Source: Dactylococcopsis salina PCC 8305 (lineage in GTDB: Bacteria; Cyanobacteriota; Cyanobacteriia; Cyanobacteriales; Rubidibacteraceae). Taken from it: a stretch of 64,000 nucleotides of DNA. Every line of letters begins with the position of its first letter. Positions within the stretch are counted from its first letter, which is position 1. The notes beneath the pieces were generated by a model. The model saw nothing but the letters and a program-made list of their open reading frames with translations. It was not told where the DNA came from and made no database searches. The DNA lies in the NCBI RefSeq assembly GCF_000317615.1, contig NC_019780.1, forward strand, positions 2,935,840 through 2,999,839. The letters run 5' to 3'. Shown one piece after another: positions 46,309-56,441 of this stretch. The position numbers and the translations under genes were made by a program.

Positions 46309-46569
46309 TTAGGCGAGATGTTTTTCTAAGACAGCACGAGGGGCGCGACGCACTCGACATTTAATGGTTTCTTTTCCCAAACGCTGATGGGCTTCGTAGC
46401 GATGACAGCCAGAAAATCCGTAATATTTGCCATCGACTTCTAAAACCTCGATCGGTTCGTGTAATCCTTCCGCTTCGATCGAATCCATTAATGCTTTTAC
46501 TTGATCTGGATCATTTTGTCGCGGTAAGGGACGACGAATTGCCCTGACTGGGATGTCTTTGACTTCCAT
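46309..46569 (-). CDS. srx: Sulfiredoxin
   Basis: 86 residues with a ParB-like fold. It uses ATP to repair overoxidised 2-Cys peroxiredoxin. The active-site motif YYGFSGCHRYEAHQRLG contains the catalytic Cys within FSGCHR, which distinguishes it from ParB proteins; IPVRAIRRPLPRQNDPDQVKALMDSI is the N-terminal half. It lies 136 bases upstream of dps in the same direction. Confidence 0.93.
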   Translation of the reverse strand: MEVKDIPVRAIRRPLPRQNDPDQVKALMDSIEAEGLHEPIEVLEVDGKYYGFSGCHRYEAHQRLGKETIKCRVRRAPRAVLEKHLA

Positions 46570-46619
46570 TTCTGGTTAATCCCCCTGCTTAATCTCTTTT
46601 CTTAATCATAATCGTTATG

Positions 46620-46758
46620 AGTTTGTTTTGCAACCCGTAGGTTGGGTGAAATGAAATGTAACCCAACAGAATTGGTCATTCGTCACTGGTCATTCGTCAT
46701 TAGACAAAGGACAACAATGTAGGTTGGGTGAAATGCAATGTAACCCAACACCCAGCAA
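46620..46758. repeat. TAGGTTGGGTGAAAT dispersed repeats
   Basis: Two copies of GTAGGTTGGGTGAAATG...TGTAACCCAACA (46637-46665 and 46722-46751), each an inverted-repeat unit, separated by TTCGTCACTGGTCATTCGTCA short repeats. Confidence 0.75.
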
Positions 46759-47607
46759 TCACTGTAAAAACTGGGCATGATGCTGTAGATGGTCGCGGAT
46801 AAAACTAGCAACAAAAAAATAGCTATGATCATAACCGTCTTGATATCTTAGAGTTAAGGATTGTCCGACAGTTTCACAAGCCTCAGCGAATCGATCGGGC
46901 AATAATTGCTGTTGACGGAGAAACTGATCTTCTGTCCCTTGGTCAATAAGAATCGGTTTATCAAGCCAAGTTTTTTGTTTCACCAACTCTGTCGCATCAT
47001 AGGCATTCCAAAGCGTTTGATCTGATCCTAAATAATGACCTAAAGCCTTTCTCCCCCAGACACACTGTTTCAGCGCTGCGATCGGGGCAAAAGCAGACAC
47101 AGAAAGATAGTGATGCGGATTTCTTAAGGCACAAATTAACGCCCCATGTCCTCCCATCGAGTGACCAAAAATCCCGCGTCTTCCTGCAATGACTGGAAAT
47201 TCAGTTTCGATTAACTGTGGCAACTCTTCCACAACATAACTATACATTTGATAATGAGCCTGCCAGGGAGACTGGGTAGCATCCACATAAAACCCAGCCC
47301 CACTACCGAGATCATAATCCGTATCCTCTTCTGGGATACCCGTTTGACGAGGGCTAGTATCGGGGGCAATAATGGCAATTCCTAACTCTGCTGCTTCTCG
47401 CTGTACTCCTGATTTAACGGTAAAATTATCTTCACTGCAAGTTAAACCAGAAAGAAAGTACAACACGGGAACAGGGGAAATGTTTGCTTGTGGGGGCAAA
47501 AACACAGAAAAGCGCATCGGTGCGTTACAAGCTGAGGAAGAATGTTGGTAGTAACTAACGCTGCCACCAAAACAGCGATGTTGAGCATTTAAGGTAAGTT
47601 TCGACAT
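46759..47607 (-). CDS. fghA: S-formylglutathione hydrolase
   Basis: 282 residues, esterase D family, alpha/beta hydrolase. It hydrolyses S-formylglutathione to formate and glutathione, the second step of glutathione-dependent formaldehyde oxidation. Nucleophile Ser in GRRGIFGHSMGGHGALICAL; oxyanion and family motif VPVLYFLSGLTCSEDNFTVKSGVQREAAELGIAIIAPDTSPRQT; His in YQDGYDHSYFFVASFI. It is next to the matching dehydrogenase on the same strand, 160 bases away. Confidence 0.94.
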   Translation of the reverse strand: MSKLTLNAQHRCFGGSVSYYQHSSSACNAPMRFSVFLPPQANISPVPVLYFLSGLTCSEDNFTVKSGVQREAAELGIAIIAPDTSPRQTGIPEEDTDYDLGSGAGFYVDATQSPWQAHYQMYSYVVEELPQLIETEFPVIAGRRGIFGHSMGGHGALICALRNPHHYLSVSAFAPIAALKQCVWGRKALGHYLGSDQTLWNAYDATELVKQKTWLDKPILIDQGTEDQFLRQQQLLPDRFAEACETVGQSLTLRYQDGYDHSYFFVASFIRDHLQHHAQFLQ

Positions 47608-47767
47608 ATTTGTTATTGGTTATTTGGTAACTGATGATTGTTGGGTTTAGTTTCCTTCAGTTTCCCCCCCAATCATCGGGGGGTTAGGTTTTACCCTGAG
47701 CTTGTCGAAGGGGGGGATTTTACAGACCAATCAGTGTTGGGTTTCGTCTTCTCCACCCAACCTACGG
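47608..47767. repeat. Intergenic repeats incl. CCTGAGCTTGTCGAAGG
   Basis: CCCCCCAATCATCGGGGGG hairpin, then ACCCTGAGCTTGTCGAAGGG (47693-47712), a repeat core seen in many unrelated bacterial genomes, then TGTTGGGTTTCG...CACCCAACCTACG (47734-47766). Confidence 0.7.
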
Positions 47768-48910
<1,143 letters not shown>

Positions 48911-50176
48911 CTAAACGACATTTCGCACACGATGCCCAATATCACGGCGATAATAACATCCTGAAAACTGAATCTGCTCGATCGCGCTATAAGCGCAGGC
49001 TGCTGCTTGTTCAAAATCATCTCCTAAACCTGTCACACCTAACACTCTTCCCCCACTCGTCACCAGTTTTCCTTCGTGATCTAAACGAGTTCCCCCATGG
49101 AAAACTAACGCTTCGGGAGATTCTGTAATCCCTGTAATTGCTTTTCCTTTTTCATAAGTTCCCGGATATCCCTGCGAGGCGGCAACCACACACAGGGCTT
49201 TTTTCCGCGACCAGATCAACGGCGGGAGTTGATCTAAACGTTTTTCTAAACAAGCCAGAATGATTCGATCGAGCGGCGTTTCCAATAGCGGTAAAATGGC
49301 TTGGGTTTCAGGATCACCAAACCGACAATTAAACTCTAAAACCTTGATTTCCCCTTGAGGGGTAATCATTAATCCCGCATACAGCACCCCTTGATAATCA
49401 ATTCCTCGTTCTCGCAAACCATCAATTGTGGGCTGTAATACTGTTTCTATCACCTGTGTCATTAGGGTGGGATTCATCAAGGGCGCAGGGGCGTAAACCC
49501 CCATTCCTCCTGTATTTGCCCCTGTATCCCCTTCTCCAATGCGTTTATGATCTTGTGCTGGCAGTAACGGACGCACTGTTATCCCATCCGTAACCGCTAA
49601 AACGGAAATTTCTTCTCCCGTTAAACATTCTTCCACCACGACTTGTTCGGTTTCTGCTGTAAATAAAGCATCGATCGCGCGGTTAGCCTCTTCTCTGGTG
49701 GCGGCGACTGTCACCCCTTTTCCAGCAGCTAATCCATCGGCTTTGACGACGATCGGGGCGGTTTGTTCGCTAACATAGGCTTTAGCATCAGTCGCATCAG
49801 TAAAGGTTTCTCCTGTTGCGGTGGGAATCCCTAACTCCAGCATTAATGCTTTTGCCCACCATTTACTCGCTTCAATTTGCGCCCCTGCTTGTCTTGGACC
49901 AAAAACCGCGATCGAGGCTTCTTGTAATGTATCACGAATCCCCTTCGCCAGAGGGACTTCCGGACCGACAATCACAAAGGAAACAGCGTTTTCTTGCGCG
50001 TAGTTAGTAATCGCAACAAAATCCTCTTCCGTTGCGGGTAGATTGTAACAGTTGGGAAGTAAAGCCGTTCCCCCATTTCCAGGTACGCAGAAAACTTTTT
50101 CCACATTTGGAGATTGTAGTAATTTCCAGGCGAGAGTGTGTTCTCTTCCCCCACTCCCAACAACTAAAACGTTCAT
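48911..50176 (-). CDS. purD: Phosphoribosylamine--glycine ligase
   Basis: 421 residues from ATG 50176 (MNVLVVGSGGREHTLAWKL); an upstream in-frame ATG at 50203 adds nine unconserved residues. ATP-grasp enzyme of purine synthesis. Seen: YAQENAVSFVIVGPEVPLAKGI, VVKADGLAAGKGVTVA (ATP-binding), EECLTGEEISVLAV, TGGMGVYAPAPL and LEFNCRFGDPETQAILPLL with metal ligands. GHRVRNVV closes the protein. Diverges from the DUF3531 gene. Confidence 0.95.
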   Translation of the reverse strand: MNVLVVGSGGREHTLAWKLLQSPNVEKVFCVPGNGGTALLPNCYNLPATEEDFVAITNYAQENAVSFVIVGPEVPLAKGIRDTLQEASIAVFGPRQAGAQIEASKWWAKALMLELGIPTATGETFTDATDAKAYVSEQTAPIVVKADGLAAGKGVTVAATREEANRAIDALFTAETEQVVVEECLTGEEISVLAVTDGITVRPLLPAQDHKRIGEGDTGANTGGMGVYAPAPLMNPTLMTQVIETVLQPTIDGLRERGIDYQGVLYAGLMITPQGEIKVLEFNCRFGDPETQAILPLLETPLDRIILACLEKRLDQLPPLIWSRKKALCVVAASQGYPGTYEKGKAITGITESPEALVFHGGTRLDHEGKLVTSGGRVLGVTGLGDDFEQAAACAYSAIEQIQFSGCYYRRDIGHRVRNVV

Positions 50177-50328
50177 CACAGATTGATTTAGATGAGACAA
50201 CAAAGGATTATTGTCTCACTTTTTGCCGCTTATTTTTTAATTTTCTGGAAGAAGGTCTTTGATCAAAGATACAATCTTAGAATCCGTGCAGGTTCATTTT
50301 CACAACGTAATTGCGAATCAATAGTTTT

Positions 50329-50775
50329 ATGCAGATTAAGTTTCGAGAGTTTAACCCGTTTGATGTTTGGATTTGGCTAGAATTTGATCATGTTCCTTCA
50401 ATTACTGAACGCCAGTATGTCGAGGAGTTATTTAATTCTTGGTTTTATTTGGGAAAACTTGGCGGTTTTAATGCTGAAAATTTCCAAGTGATGGAAACTG
50501 GTGTTGATATTAATTATATGGAATATGATCTCGATCGAGCGAGTAATTCACTATTATCAGTAATGCACAATATGAGCGAATTTGAATATAAAGAAACTTG
50601 GGGACGCTGTTGGTTTGATTTAGGAACAAGTGATCCAGTAGCACTGGATATTTTACTAAATTCTTTACAACAATTAAGCCAAGATTTTCTCAATATTCAA
50701 CAAGTGATTATTGGGGGCGAAAATGAAGATTGGAAAATTAACGAGAAAAATCAAGAACGATTTTATCAGAATTAA
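50329..50775 (+). CDS. DUF3531 family protein
   Basis: 148 residues from ATG 50329 (MQIKFREFNPFDVWIWLEFD). Conserved in cyanobacteria and plastids; EELFNSWFYLGKLGGFNAENFQV, METGVDINYMEYDLDRA, WGRCWFDLGTSDPVALDIL and QQVIIGGENEDWKI match the DUF3531 family. Function unknown. The last 80 bases are duplicated directly downstream (50818-50900). Confidence 0.85.
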   Translation: MQIKFREFNPFDVWIWLEFDHVPSITERQYVEELFNSWFYLGKLGGFNAENFQVMETGVDINYMEYDLDRASNSLLSVMHNMSEFEYKETWGRCWFDLGTSDPVALDILLNSLQQLSQDFLNIQQVIIGGENEDWKINEKNQERFYQN

Positions 50776-50905
50776 AATTGATGATTGCCCCCTAACCCCA
50801 ACTTTTTTGGAACAACATTGGGGCGAAAATGAAGATTGGAAAATTAACTAGATAAAATCAAGAACGATTTTATCAGAATTAAAATTGATGATTGCCCCCT
50901 AACCC
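50713..50905. repeat. Direct duplication of the DUF3531 gene's 3' end
   Basis: GGGCGAAAATGAAGATTGGA...TTTATCAGAATTAAAATTGA...GATTGCCCCCTAACC occurs at about 50715-50803 and again at about 50821-50908 with a few substitutions. The second copy carries a stop (AACTAG) where the gene has AACGAG. Confidence 0.85.
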
Positions 50906-50938
50906 CCAACTTTGGGGGAACTACAGTCGAAAGAAAGG

Positions 50939-51790
50939 TTAATCTACTGTTAAAACATCATAATTACCAAAAATCTTTAAAACTTCTGTATATTGCGGTA
51001 AATCTTCTAGTGCTGCGTGAACATCAGTTTGGGTGGCATTTCCTTCAATATCAATAAAGAACAGATATTCTCCTAACGATCGTTTTGTGGGGCGCGATTC
51101 AATGCGAGTTAAATTAATTTCGCGTTGTGCAAAAACTGATAAAGGGCGCACTAAAGCCCCAGGTTGATTTGCTGGTGTGGTGAAACCTAACGAGATATAT
51201 TTTCCGTTGGTGGCTGCGTCTAAACCGACAACCCAAAAACGAGTGCAATTGTCGGGATAATCATTGAGAGAAGGAATTAGAATCGGTAAGTTGTATAATT
51301 GGGAAGCGCGGGAGGATGCGATCGCGCCAACGGTTTTATTTTCAGGGTCTTGATTTAAATCTCGTAATGCTTCTACCGTAGAGGAAGTGGGAATCAGTTG
51401 TACTTGCGGCAGAAATTTTTGTAGAGCCTTTTGACATTGCGCCAGCGCTTGGGGATGGGAGTAAACAGTTTTAATCTCTTCTAATTTCGTTCCACGAGAG
51501 AGAAGGGAGTGAGTAATGGGAAGGACTAAGGCCTTTTGAATTTGTAGAGTTTCCAGTTCCCATAGGGTATCAAGGGTGATGGTAACACTTCCTTCTGTGG
51601 AGTTTTCCACTGGTACAACGGCAAAATCAGCTTCTTGTTTCGCTACCGCTTGTAGGGTTTGAGCAATACTAGGATAAGGACATAAAAGAGAATCTTGTCC
51701 TTGAGTTTCTTTTAACCATTGAGTATAGGCGAGGGTTGCGGTTTCCGTATGAGTGCCAGTTGGACCTAAATGGGCGATCGAAAATCTCAT
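50939..51790 (-). CDS. pheA: Prephenate dehydratase
   Basis: 283 residues from ATG 51790 (MRFSIAHLGPTGTHTETA); the upstream in-frame ATG at 51811 lacks support. Converts prephenate to phenylpyruvate for phenylalanine synthesis. Catalytic domain: FAVVPVENSTEGSVTITLDTL, GAIASSRASQLYNLPIL and NCTRFWVVG with the catalytic Thr. C-terminal ACT regulatory domain about 200-283: PGALVRPLSVFAQREINLTRIESRPTKRSLGEYLFFIDIEG, where the ESRP motif binds Phe for feedback control. Confidence 0.94.
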   Translation of the reverse strand: MRFSIAHLGPTGTHTETATLAYTQWLKETQGQDSLLCPYPSIAQTLQAVAKQEADFAVVPVENSTEGSVTITLDTLWELETLQIQKALVLPITHSLLSRGTKLEEIKTVYSHPQALAQCQKALQKFLPQVQLIPTSSTVEALRDLNQDPENKTVGAIASSRASQLYNLPILIPSLNDYPDNCTRFWVVGLDAATNGKYISLGFTTPANQPGALVRPLSVFAQREINLTRIESRPTKRSLGEYLFFIDIEGNATQTDVHAALEDLPQYTEVLKIFGNYDVLTVD

Positions 51791-51865
51791 ATAGCAGGGG
51801 ATAATGATCAATAGTCGATTATAGCAAGCGTATATTAGTTGTCAATTTTTTCGCCCTTTAATATC

Positions 51866-52105
51866 AGGTTCGCTCGATCGATGACAAAAAGTAGGTTGGG
51901 TGGAGTTTACGAAACCCAACACCAATTAGTCATTAGGTAGAGACGTTCCATGGAACGTCTCCACGCCAAACCCAACACTAATTATAAGTAGATCAAAAGT
52001 AGGTTGGGTGCAGCCAGCGCCAAACCCAACACTAATTATAAGTAGATCAAAAGTAGGTTGGGTGCAGCCAGCGCCAAACCCAACACTAATTATAAGCAAT
52101 TACCC
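51866..52105. repeat. Dispersed TCAGGTTCGCTCGATCGATG repeat with 54-bp reiteration
   Basis: Same element as 31498-31602: TCAGGTTCGCTCGATCGATG start, AAGTAGGTTGGGT arms, GAGACGTTCCATGGAACGTCTC palindrome (51944-51963 region), AACCCAACACTAATTATAAG. A 54-bp AGTAGGTTGGGTGCAGCCAG unit is repeated twice, and the end is TATAAGCAATTACC. Confidence 0.85.
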
Positions 52106-52111
52106 TAACTT

Positions 52112-52395
52112 GATATAACCCCCAAGTTTGGGGGAATTATCAGGGAATTTTGCCCCCTAACCCCCAAGTTTGGGGGAATTGTCAGGGAATTTTGCCCCCT
52201 AACCCCCAAGTTTGGGGGAATTATCAGGGAATTTTGCCCCCTAACCCCCAAGTTTGGGGGAATTATCAGGGAATTTTGCCCCCTAACCCCCAAGTTTGGG
52301 GGAATTATCAGGGAATTTTGCCCCCTAACCCCCAAGTTTGGGGGAATTGTCAGGGAATTTTGCCCCCTAACCCCCAAGTTTGGGGGAATTAACTA
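52112..52395. repeat. 42-bp tandem repeat array (about 7 copies)
   Basis: Period 42: GAATTTTGCCCCCTAACC, CCCAAGTTTGGGGG hairpin, AATTATCAGG or AATTGTCAGG. Since 42 is a multiple of 3 it stays open in frames on both strands; these frames are artefacts. Confidence 0.95.
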
Positions 52396-52437
52396 AACTT
52401 TTTTTGATTACGTTCGATCGAAATTAGGAAGAGGAAA

Positions 52438-53664
52438 ATGAATTTTCGAGGTCATATTTTTTATCCTCAGCATAATCTTTTTTATCAGTTGGTGTTTCTT
52501 TTCGCTTAAGTTAATAAGCGATTTCAAACCGTTTACAATTTTATTCTAAAAATAATCTGGAATGAGCTAATTTCAGGGAAAAAGATAGAAAGTGAAGCGG
52601 TCAGTTTAGTTTTTTTTGTAATTTTTTGTGTGTTATCTTTCATCGTTTTTTATTTACAAGACTATCGACAAATTATAATTTTGTTTTTCTTAATCCTCTG
52701 GTATATTGACGGCGCGATCGCGCACCGATATTACCGTCAATTCAAAAATAAGTTTCCGATTTCTCTAGAAAGTGATAGGAAACAGTTAATCATCAAAAAC
52801 AATTTCGCTGCTGATCAAGTCATTGAATCTCAAGTTGATATAGACGCAGTGAGATCAGTTTCAATCCGACCAAAGTTTTTGTATAGTAAAGGATTTAAAC
52901 AAAACATTGGGACAGTATGGCAAGTAATTCTTAATATAAATAATGGCAGAGAATTATTAGTCGATGAACAATTTAAGTCCGATCGCGCTGTGAATCGAGC
53001 TTTTCAACAAGCAAAATTAATTACTTCACAGTTAGAAATTCCGATGATTTTTAATTATAGTGAAGGCAACTGTACTGATGCCAGTCAACCCCTTACTTTC
53101 GATGATAAATTTTATGTCGATCGACTTCAAATTAATCGAAAACCGAATAGAGTTCATATTTATTTAAAGTGGAAACTAACAGATACTTGGCAATTTTTAG
53201 GAGAAGTAATTGCTCAAGCAGGTTTTTTATTATTTGTTATCATCAGCACTGGTTTTATGGTTAAATTTGGGAGCTTTTTACAGGAGATTTACCAATTTTA
53301 CTGGCAAAAAGATTTTAATTTTGATTTAAAAAACTTACTGATATTTCAGCAGCAAGCGGACTATTTTATTATATTATTTGCAATTACAATTATTTTGATT
53401 GAAGGCATCCGCAAAAGTCAAACACAACATATTTATATTGAGAAAAATATCTTAAGATATAAGATTAATCGTTTAGAAAAAGCGAGATTAAATTTAACTC
53501 AATTAGAAGCAATATTGTTTCTTCCTGTTCCTACTCCCATGGTGCTAGTTTTAACAGAAAATGAAGCAATGACAATCAATCATTTACCGAGTCTAGACAC
53601 TTATAGGGAAATGGTAGAGAAAATCGAAGCGGCAATCACTATCTCCCCTAATAACACACATTAG
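52438..53664 (+). CDS. Unknown membrane protein with possible nonsense codon near the start
   Basis: Continuous from GTG 52630 (344 residues), but that GTG has no ribosome site. An in-frame ATG at 52438 behind AGGAAGAGG opens MNFRGHIFYPQHNLFYQLVF, hits TAA at 52507, then continues open (VNKRFQTVYNFILKIIWNEL, ISGKKIESEAVSLVFFVIF) into the main frame. Either the gene has a nonsense mutation at codon 24 or it starts at a non-standard codon. Predicted: two N-terminal helices (about 52600-52730), a soluble part of about 170 residues, two more helices (VIAQAGFLLFVIISTGFMV, FIILFAITIILIEGI) and a C-terminal soluble tail. Lone gene; no family recognised. Confidence 0.55.
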
Positions 53665-53743
53665 TTCTATGACAACACACTAACTTCGTATTTTAATTTG
53701 GTCATATTTTTGGCTCATTAGACTACCCTTTAAACTATCAAAT

Positions 53744-54898
53744 CTAAAGAAGATACTGTGCTAATTGTTCATCAGTGGGAACATCACTAGGTAAAAAAGT
53801 TTTCAAATCTTCTTTAGATGGATTCGTTAATTGCGCTAAACGATTACACTGAATCGCAACACAGCGATCAAAAATGTTTCTCACGAATCTACCATTGCCA
53901 AGATCGCCAATTTGAGACTCAAATTCTTTAACTAACACCTGTACTCGATTCAAAGTGTTTTCTGATAACAGATACTCTTGTTGTTCACACATCACTTTGA
54001 AGATTTCTGCTAATTCCAAACTAGAGTAATCTTCAAAATGGATCGATCGAGCAAATCTAGATTTTAGTCCTGGGTTGGAATTAATAAAACGAGACATTTC
54101 CCCTTTATATCCAGCAACAATCACCACTAAATCCTCTCTATGTTCCTCCATCATTTTCAAGAGAGTATTAATTGCTTCTTGTCCAAACATATCACTGCGT
54201 CCTTCTGGAACAAGAGAATACGCCTCATCAATAAAAAGAACACCGCCTAAAGCCGCTTCCACTGCTTGTGTTGTTTTCGGTGCTGTCTGTCCTAAATATC
54301 CTGCAACTAACGCCGTCCGATCGACTTCAGTAAAATGACCTTTTGACAACACACCAAGATGATTGTATATCTCGCCTAAAATCCTAGCTACAGTGGTCTT
54401 ACCCGTACCAGGGTTACCTGTAAAAACTAAATGTCTCGTAATTGCAGGAGCTTTCATCCCTGCTTCAGCTTGCATTTTAGCGACTTTGGTAATGTTCACT
54501 AATTCTTGAACAGTTGATTTAACTTTACCTAATCCAATTAGAGAATGAAGTTTCTCTAAAGACTTCTCTAGGGAGTTCTGCACATCAGAAGTCACTGGGA
54601 CTGATTTTTGAGTCTCAACAGTCTCAATCGTCTTAACAGGTGGCTGTTTATTCATTGTTTGAAAGGCTTCTTTTGCCCATTCACTTCCTATTACCTGAAG
54701 ATCACTCCCTAAGAAACTACGGGCTGCTTTGATGGCAGCTTCTTTTGATGGAGCTTCAGCAAAAAATAAGCAATCAGTGGATAACTGCTTTTTCGGATTT
54801 TCTAAAAAAGCATAAGCCTCGTCAAGAGTATTCCAAGCTACCCATAGCCAAGAGCTACCACACTCACAAAAGCTAACCACACGGGAATCCCATCGCAT
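53744..54898 (-). CDS. CbbX/SpoVK-like AAA+ ATPase
   Basis: 384 residues. Residues about 1-75 form an uncharacterised N-terminal domain with SFCECGSSWLWVAWNTLDEAYAFL. Residues about 110-384 are an AAA+ domain of the CbbX/EccA class: LHSLIGLGKVKSTVQELVNI, VFTGNPGTGKTTVARILGEIY (Walker A), GVLFIDEAYSLVPEG (Walker B), GYKGEMSRFINSNPGLKSRFAR (sensor 1 and Arg finger). CbbX is a red-type Rubisco activase, but cyanobacteria carry green-type Rubisco and no rbc gene is nearby, so a protein-remodelling role of another kind is likely. Stands at the head of the TA-rich region. Confidence 0.82.
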   Translation of the reverse strand: MRWDSRVVSFCECGSSWLWVAWNTLDEAYAFLENPKKQLSTDCLFFAEAPSKEAAIKAARSFLGSDLQVIGSEWAKEAFQTMNKQPPVKTIETVETQKSVPVTSDVQNSLEKSLEKLHSLIGLGKVKSTVQELVNITKVAKMQAEAGMKAPAITRHLVFTGNPGTGKTTVARILGEIYNHLGVLSKGHFTEVDRTALVAGYLGQTAPKTTQAVEAALGGVLFIDEAYSLVPEGRSDMFGQEAINTLLKMMEEHREDLVVIVAGYKGEMSRFINSNPGLKSRFARSIHFEDYSSLELAEIFKVMCEQQEYLLSENTLNRVQVLVKEFESQIGDLGNGRFVRNIFDRCVAIQCNRLAQLTNPSKEDLKTFLPSDVPTDEQLAQYLL

Positions 54899-54974
54899 CT
54901 TTTACCTCACTCACACAAAAAAACTTACTCAGATTTTAATCTAGGGTAACATAGGGTGTCCACTGTCCTTGATT

Positions 54975-55231
54975 GAAACTTGGGGGGGGGTGGGGCATTC
55001 TGAAGAAATCAATCAATACATTGAGCGTAACCGTATTTCAGATGAACTAATTGATCCGTTGGTGAGAGATTTGTGAGCAATTTTTTGATTAGTTTATACT
55101 TAGATGAAGATGTTCATGTTTTAGTAGCGGATTTGCTTCAAGCAAGAGGCTTTGATGTCATTACTGCAAGGGATGCGGGACAACAAACAGTGTCTAAAAA
55201 CGATAAACTTCTCGCCGATGACCAATTTTGA
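54975..55231 (+). pseudogene. DUF433 antitoxin tail and truncated DUF5615 toxin
   Basis: Up to TGA 55076 the frame reads SEEINQYIERNRISDELIDPLVRDL, probably the C-terminus of a DUF433-type antitoxin. GTG 55073 overlaps and opens NFLISLYLDEDVHVLVADLLQARGFDVITARDAGQQTVSKN, the N-terminal catalytic part of a DUF5615 PIN-like toxin. It then runs into antisense relE sequence and stops at 55231, about half the usual length. Confidence 0.65.
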
Positions 55232-55457
55232 TAACTAATATAACAAGTTCTCGATCGCGAATTTCGTACAAAACCCGATACATTCCGACTCGAATACGGT
55301 AAGCATCTTCCCCTTTACCTTGAAGTTTCTCAACACCCGAAGGACAAGGTTCTTGGGCTAGAGCATCAATTTTGTCGCTAATTCGTTTCTGATCCTATCG
55401 AGAAAGCCGTTTCAGGTTTTTCTCAGCCCGACGGGAGAACTCAATTTGATAGCTCAT
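55194..55457 (-). pseudogene. RelE-family toxin with nonsense codon (copy 1)
   Basis: MSYQIEFSRRAEKNLKRLSR, then TAG at codon 21, then DQKRISDKIDALAQEPCPSG, EDAYRIRVGMYRVLYEIRDRELVILVIKIGHRREVYRF. The paralogue at 59872 has CAG (Gln) at that codon. Unlike the paralogue, this copy keeps the native family C-terminus (VIKIGHRREVYR). The start overlaps the antitoxin stop by 4 bases. Likely silenced. Confidence 0.85.
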
Positions 55458-55678
55458 AGCCCTAAGTTGGCTTTAACAGTTTCCCAAGGAATTGTACCTT
55501 CTTCCTGAATCTCTTGTTTTACCGCTTCCATCTCCGCAACATCTTGCTCATCTTCCCAGCGCTGATAATCTTCAAGGAGTTCGAGAGCGTGTTCTATCAC
55601 TTCACTGGGGGATTGTCCTTGATACTCTACAATTTTATGAAGACGTTCTTCCGCTTTGGCAGTTAGAGAAATTTCCAT
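55454..55678 (-). CDS. RelB-like antitoxin (copy 1)
   Basis: 74 residues from ATG 55678 (MEISLTAKAEERLHKIVEYQ), preceded by AGGAA. Pattern QSPSEVIEHALELLEDYQRWEDEQDVAEMEAVKQEIQEEGTIPWETVKANLGL; the N-terminal ribbon-helix-helix-like part binds DNA and the C-terminus the toxin. Nearly identical to 60126-60350, so the two modules arose by recent duplication. Its toxin partner is nonsense-mutated. Confidence 0.8.
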   Translation of the reverse strand: MEISLTAKAEERLHKIVEYQGQSPSEVIEHALELLEDYQRWEDEQDVAEMEAVKQEIQEEGTIPWETVKANLGL

Positions 55679-55851
55679 GTTCCTATTACTCTGTAAGTTA
55701 CAGTTGATAGCGGGCGAGCGCAGGTGCATCTCCTAAATTTGACTCCAATTCTATCTTAATAAGCGTGAATGTGAAGCTCGAAATCGGGGACGCGATGCCT
55801 TTGGCTCGGTCTCCGACCTACGCGCCTTCTAGAGCAGTATTTCATCAATCA

Positions 55852-56076
55852 TCAAATTTCAGAAACAAATTCGCTGACAGTTAGCCCTGAAGTACGAATC
55901 AAACTACGTAGTGTTCCTTTTGCTACTTCTCTGTGATCAGGAACGGAAAGTGTGGCTAATTCTCCTTCCTTTACTAAAATGATGTGACTTCCGCTTTGGC
56001 GTACTACTTCCCACCCAAAAGACTGAAACACTCGAACCACCTCACGCCCACTAAGTACGGGAAGAGCAGATGCCAC
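55852..56076 (-). CDS. hicA: HicA-family toxin 1
   Basis: 74 residues from GTG 56076, immediately after the HicB stop. VLSGREVVRVFQSFGWEVVRQSGSHIILVKEGELATLSVPDHREVAKGTLRSLIRTSGLTVSEF: the double-stranded-RNA-binding-like fold with catalytic His in QSGSHIIL. A ribosome-dependent or free mRNA interferase. Full length and intact. Confidence 0.9.
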   Translation of the reverse strand: MASALPVLSGREVVRVFQSFGWEVVRQSGSHIILVKEGELATLSVPDHREVAKGTLRSLIRTSGLTVSEFVSEI

Positions 56077-56283
56077 TTAAGCAATTACCTCCACTTGCTG
56101 AGTCTCTATGGTTAGGGGGAAGCCACGTTCAGCACGAACTTGTAAACAAGCAGCGATCGCGTCTTGAATATTCTCTAGGGCTTCTTCTTTAGTGTTACCC
56201 TGACTAACACAGCCTGGAATGCTTGGACATTCCACAATCCAGATTCCATCTTCATCTCGATCAAGGGTGACGTTAAATTTCAT
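56077..56283 (-). CDS. hicB: HicB-family antitoxin 1
   Basis: 68 residues: FNVTLDRDEDGIWIVECPSIPGCVSQGNTKEEALENIQDAIAACL, the partially degraded RNase-H-like HicB fold, with a short C-terminal tail and no separate DNA-binding domain. First gene of the hicB-hicA pair. Confidence 0.9.
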   Translation of the reverse strand: MKFNVTLDRDEDGIWIVECPSIPGCVSQGNTKEEALENIQDAIAACLQVRAERGFPLTIETQQVEVIA

Positions 56284-56441
56284 ATTTCTTCGGTAAGTAA
56301 GTTTGTGACCGCTTTAAGACTATAGTTTTTGTACTTCTTAATCATTTTAGCTAATTGTGATTCAAGAGCGCGTAGGTCGAAGACCGAGCCGAAGGCATCG
56401 CGTTCTCATCAGCCGAAGAATTGAATGAAACAGCGATCAGG

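Noticed and set aside
46309-46569. ParB-like partition protein
   Set aside because: The FSGCHR active site and 86-residue length identify sulfiredoxin.
55073-55231. The end KLLADDQF of the DUF5615-like frame as genuine toxin sequence
   Set aside because: It is the antisense of the relE C-terminus (VIKIGHRREVYR), so the toxin homology ends at about TVSKN.
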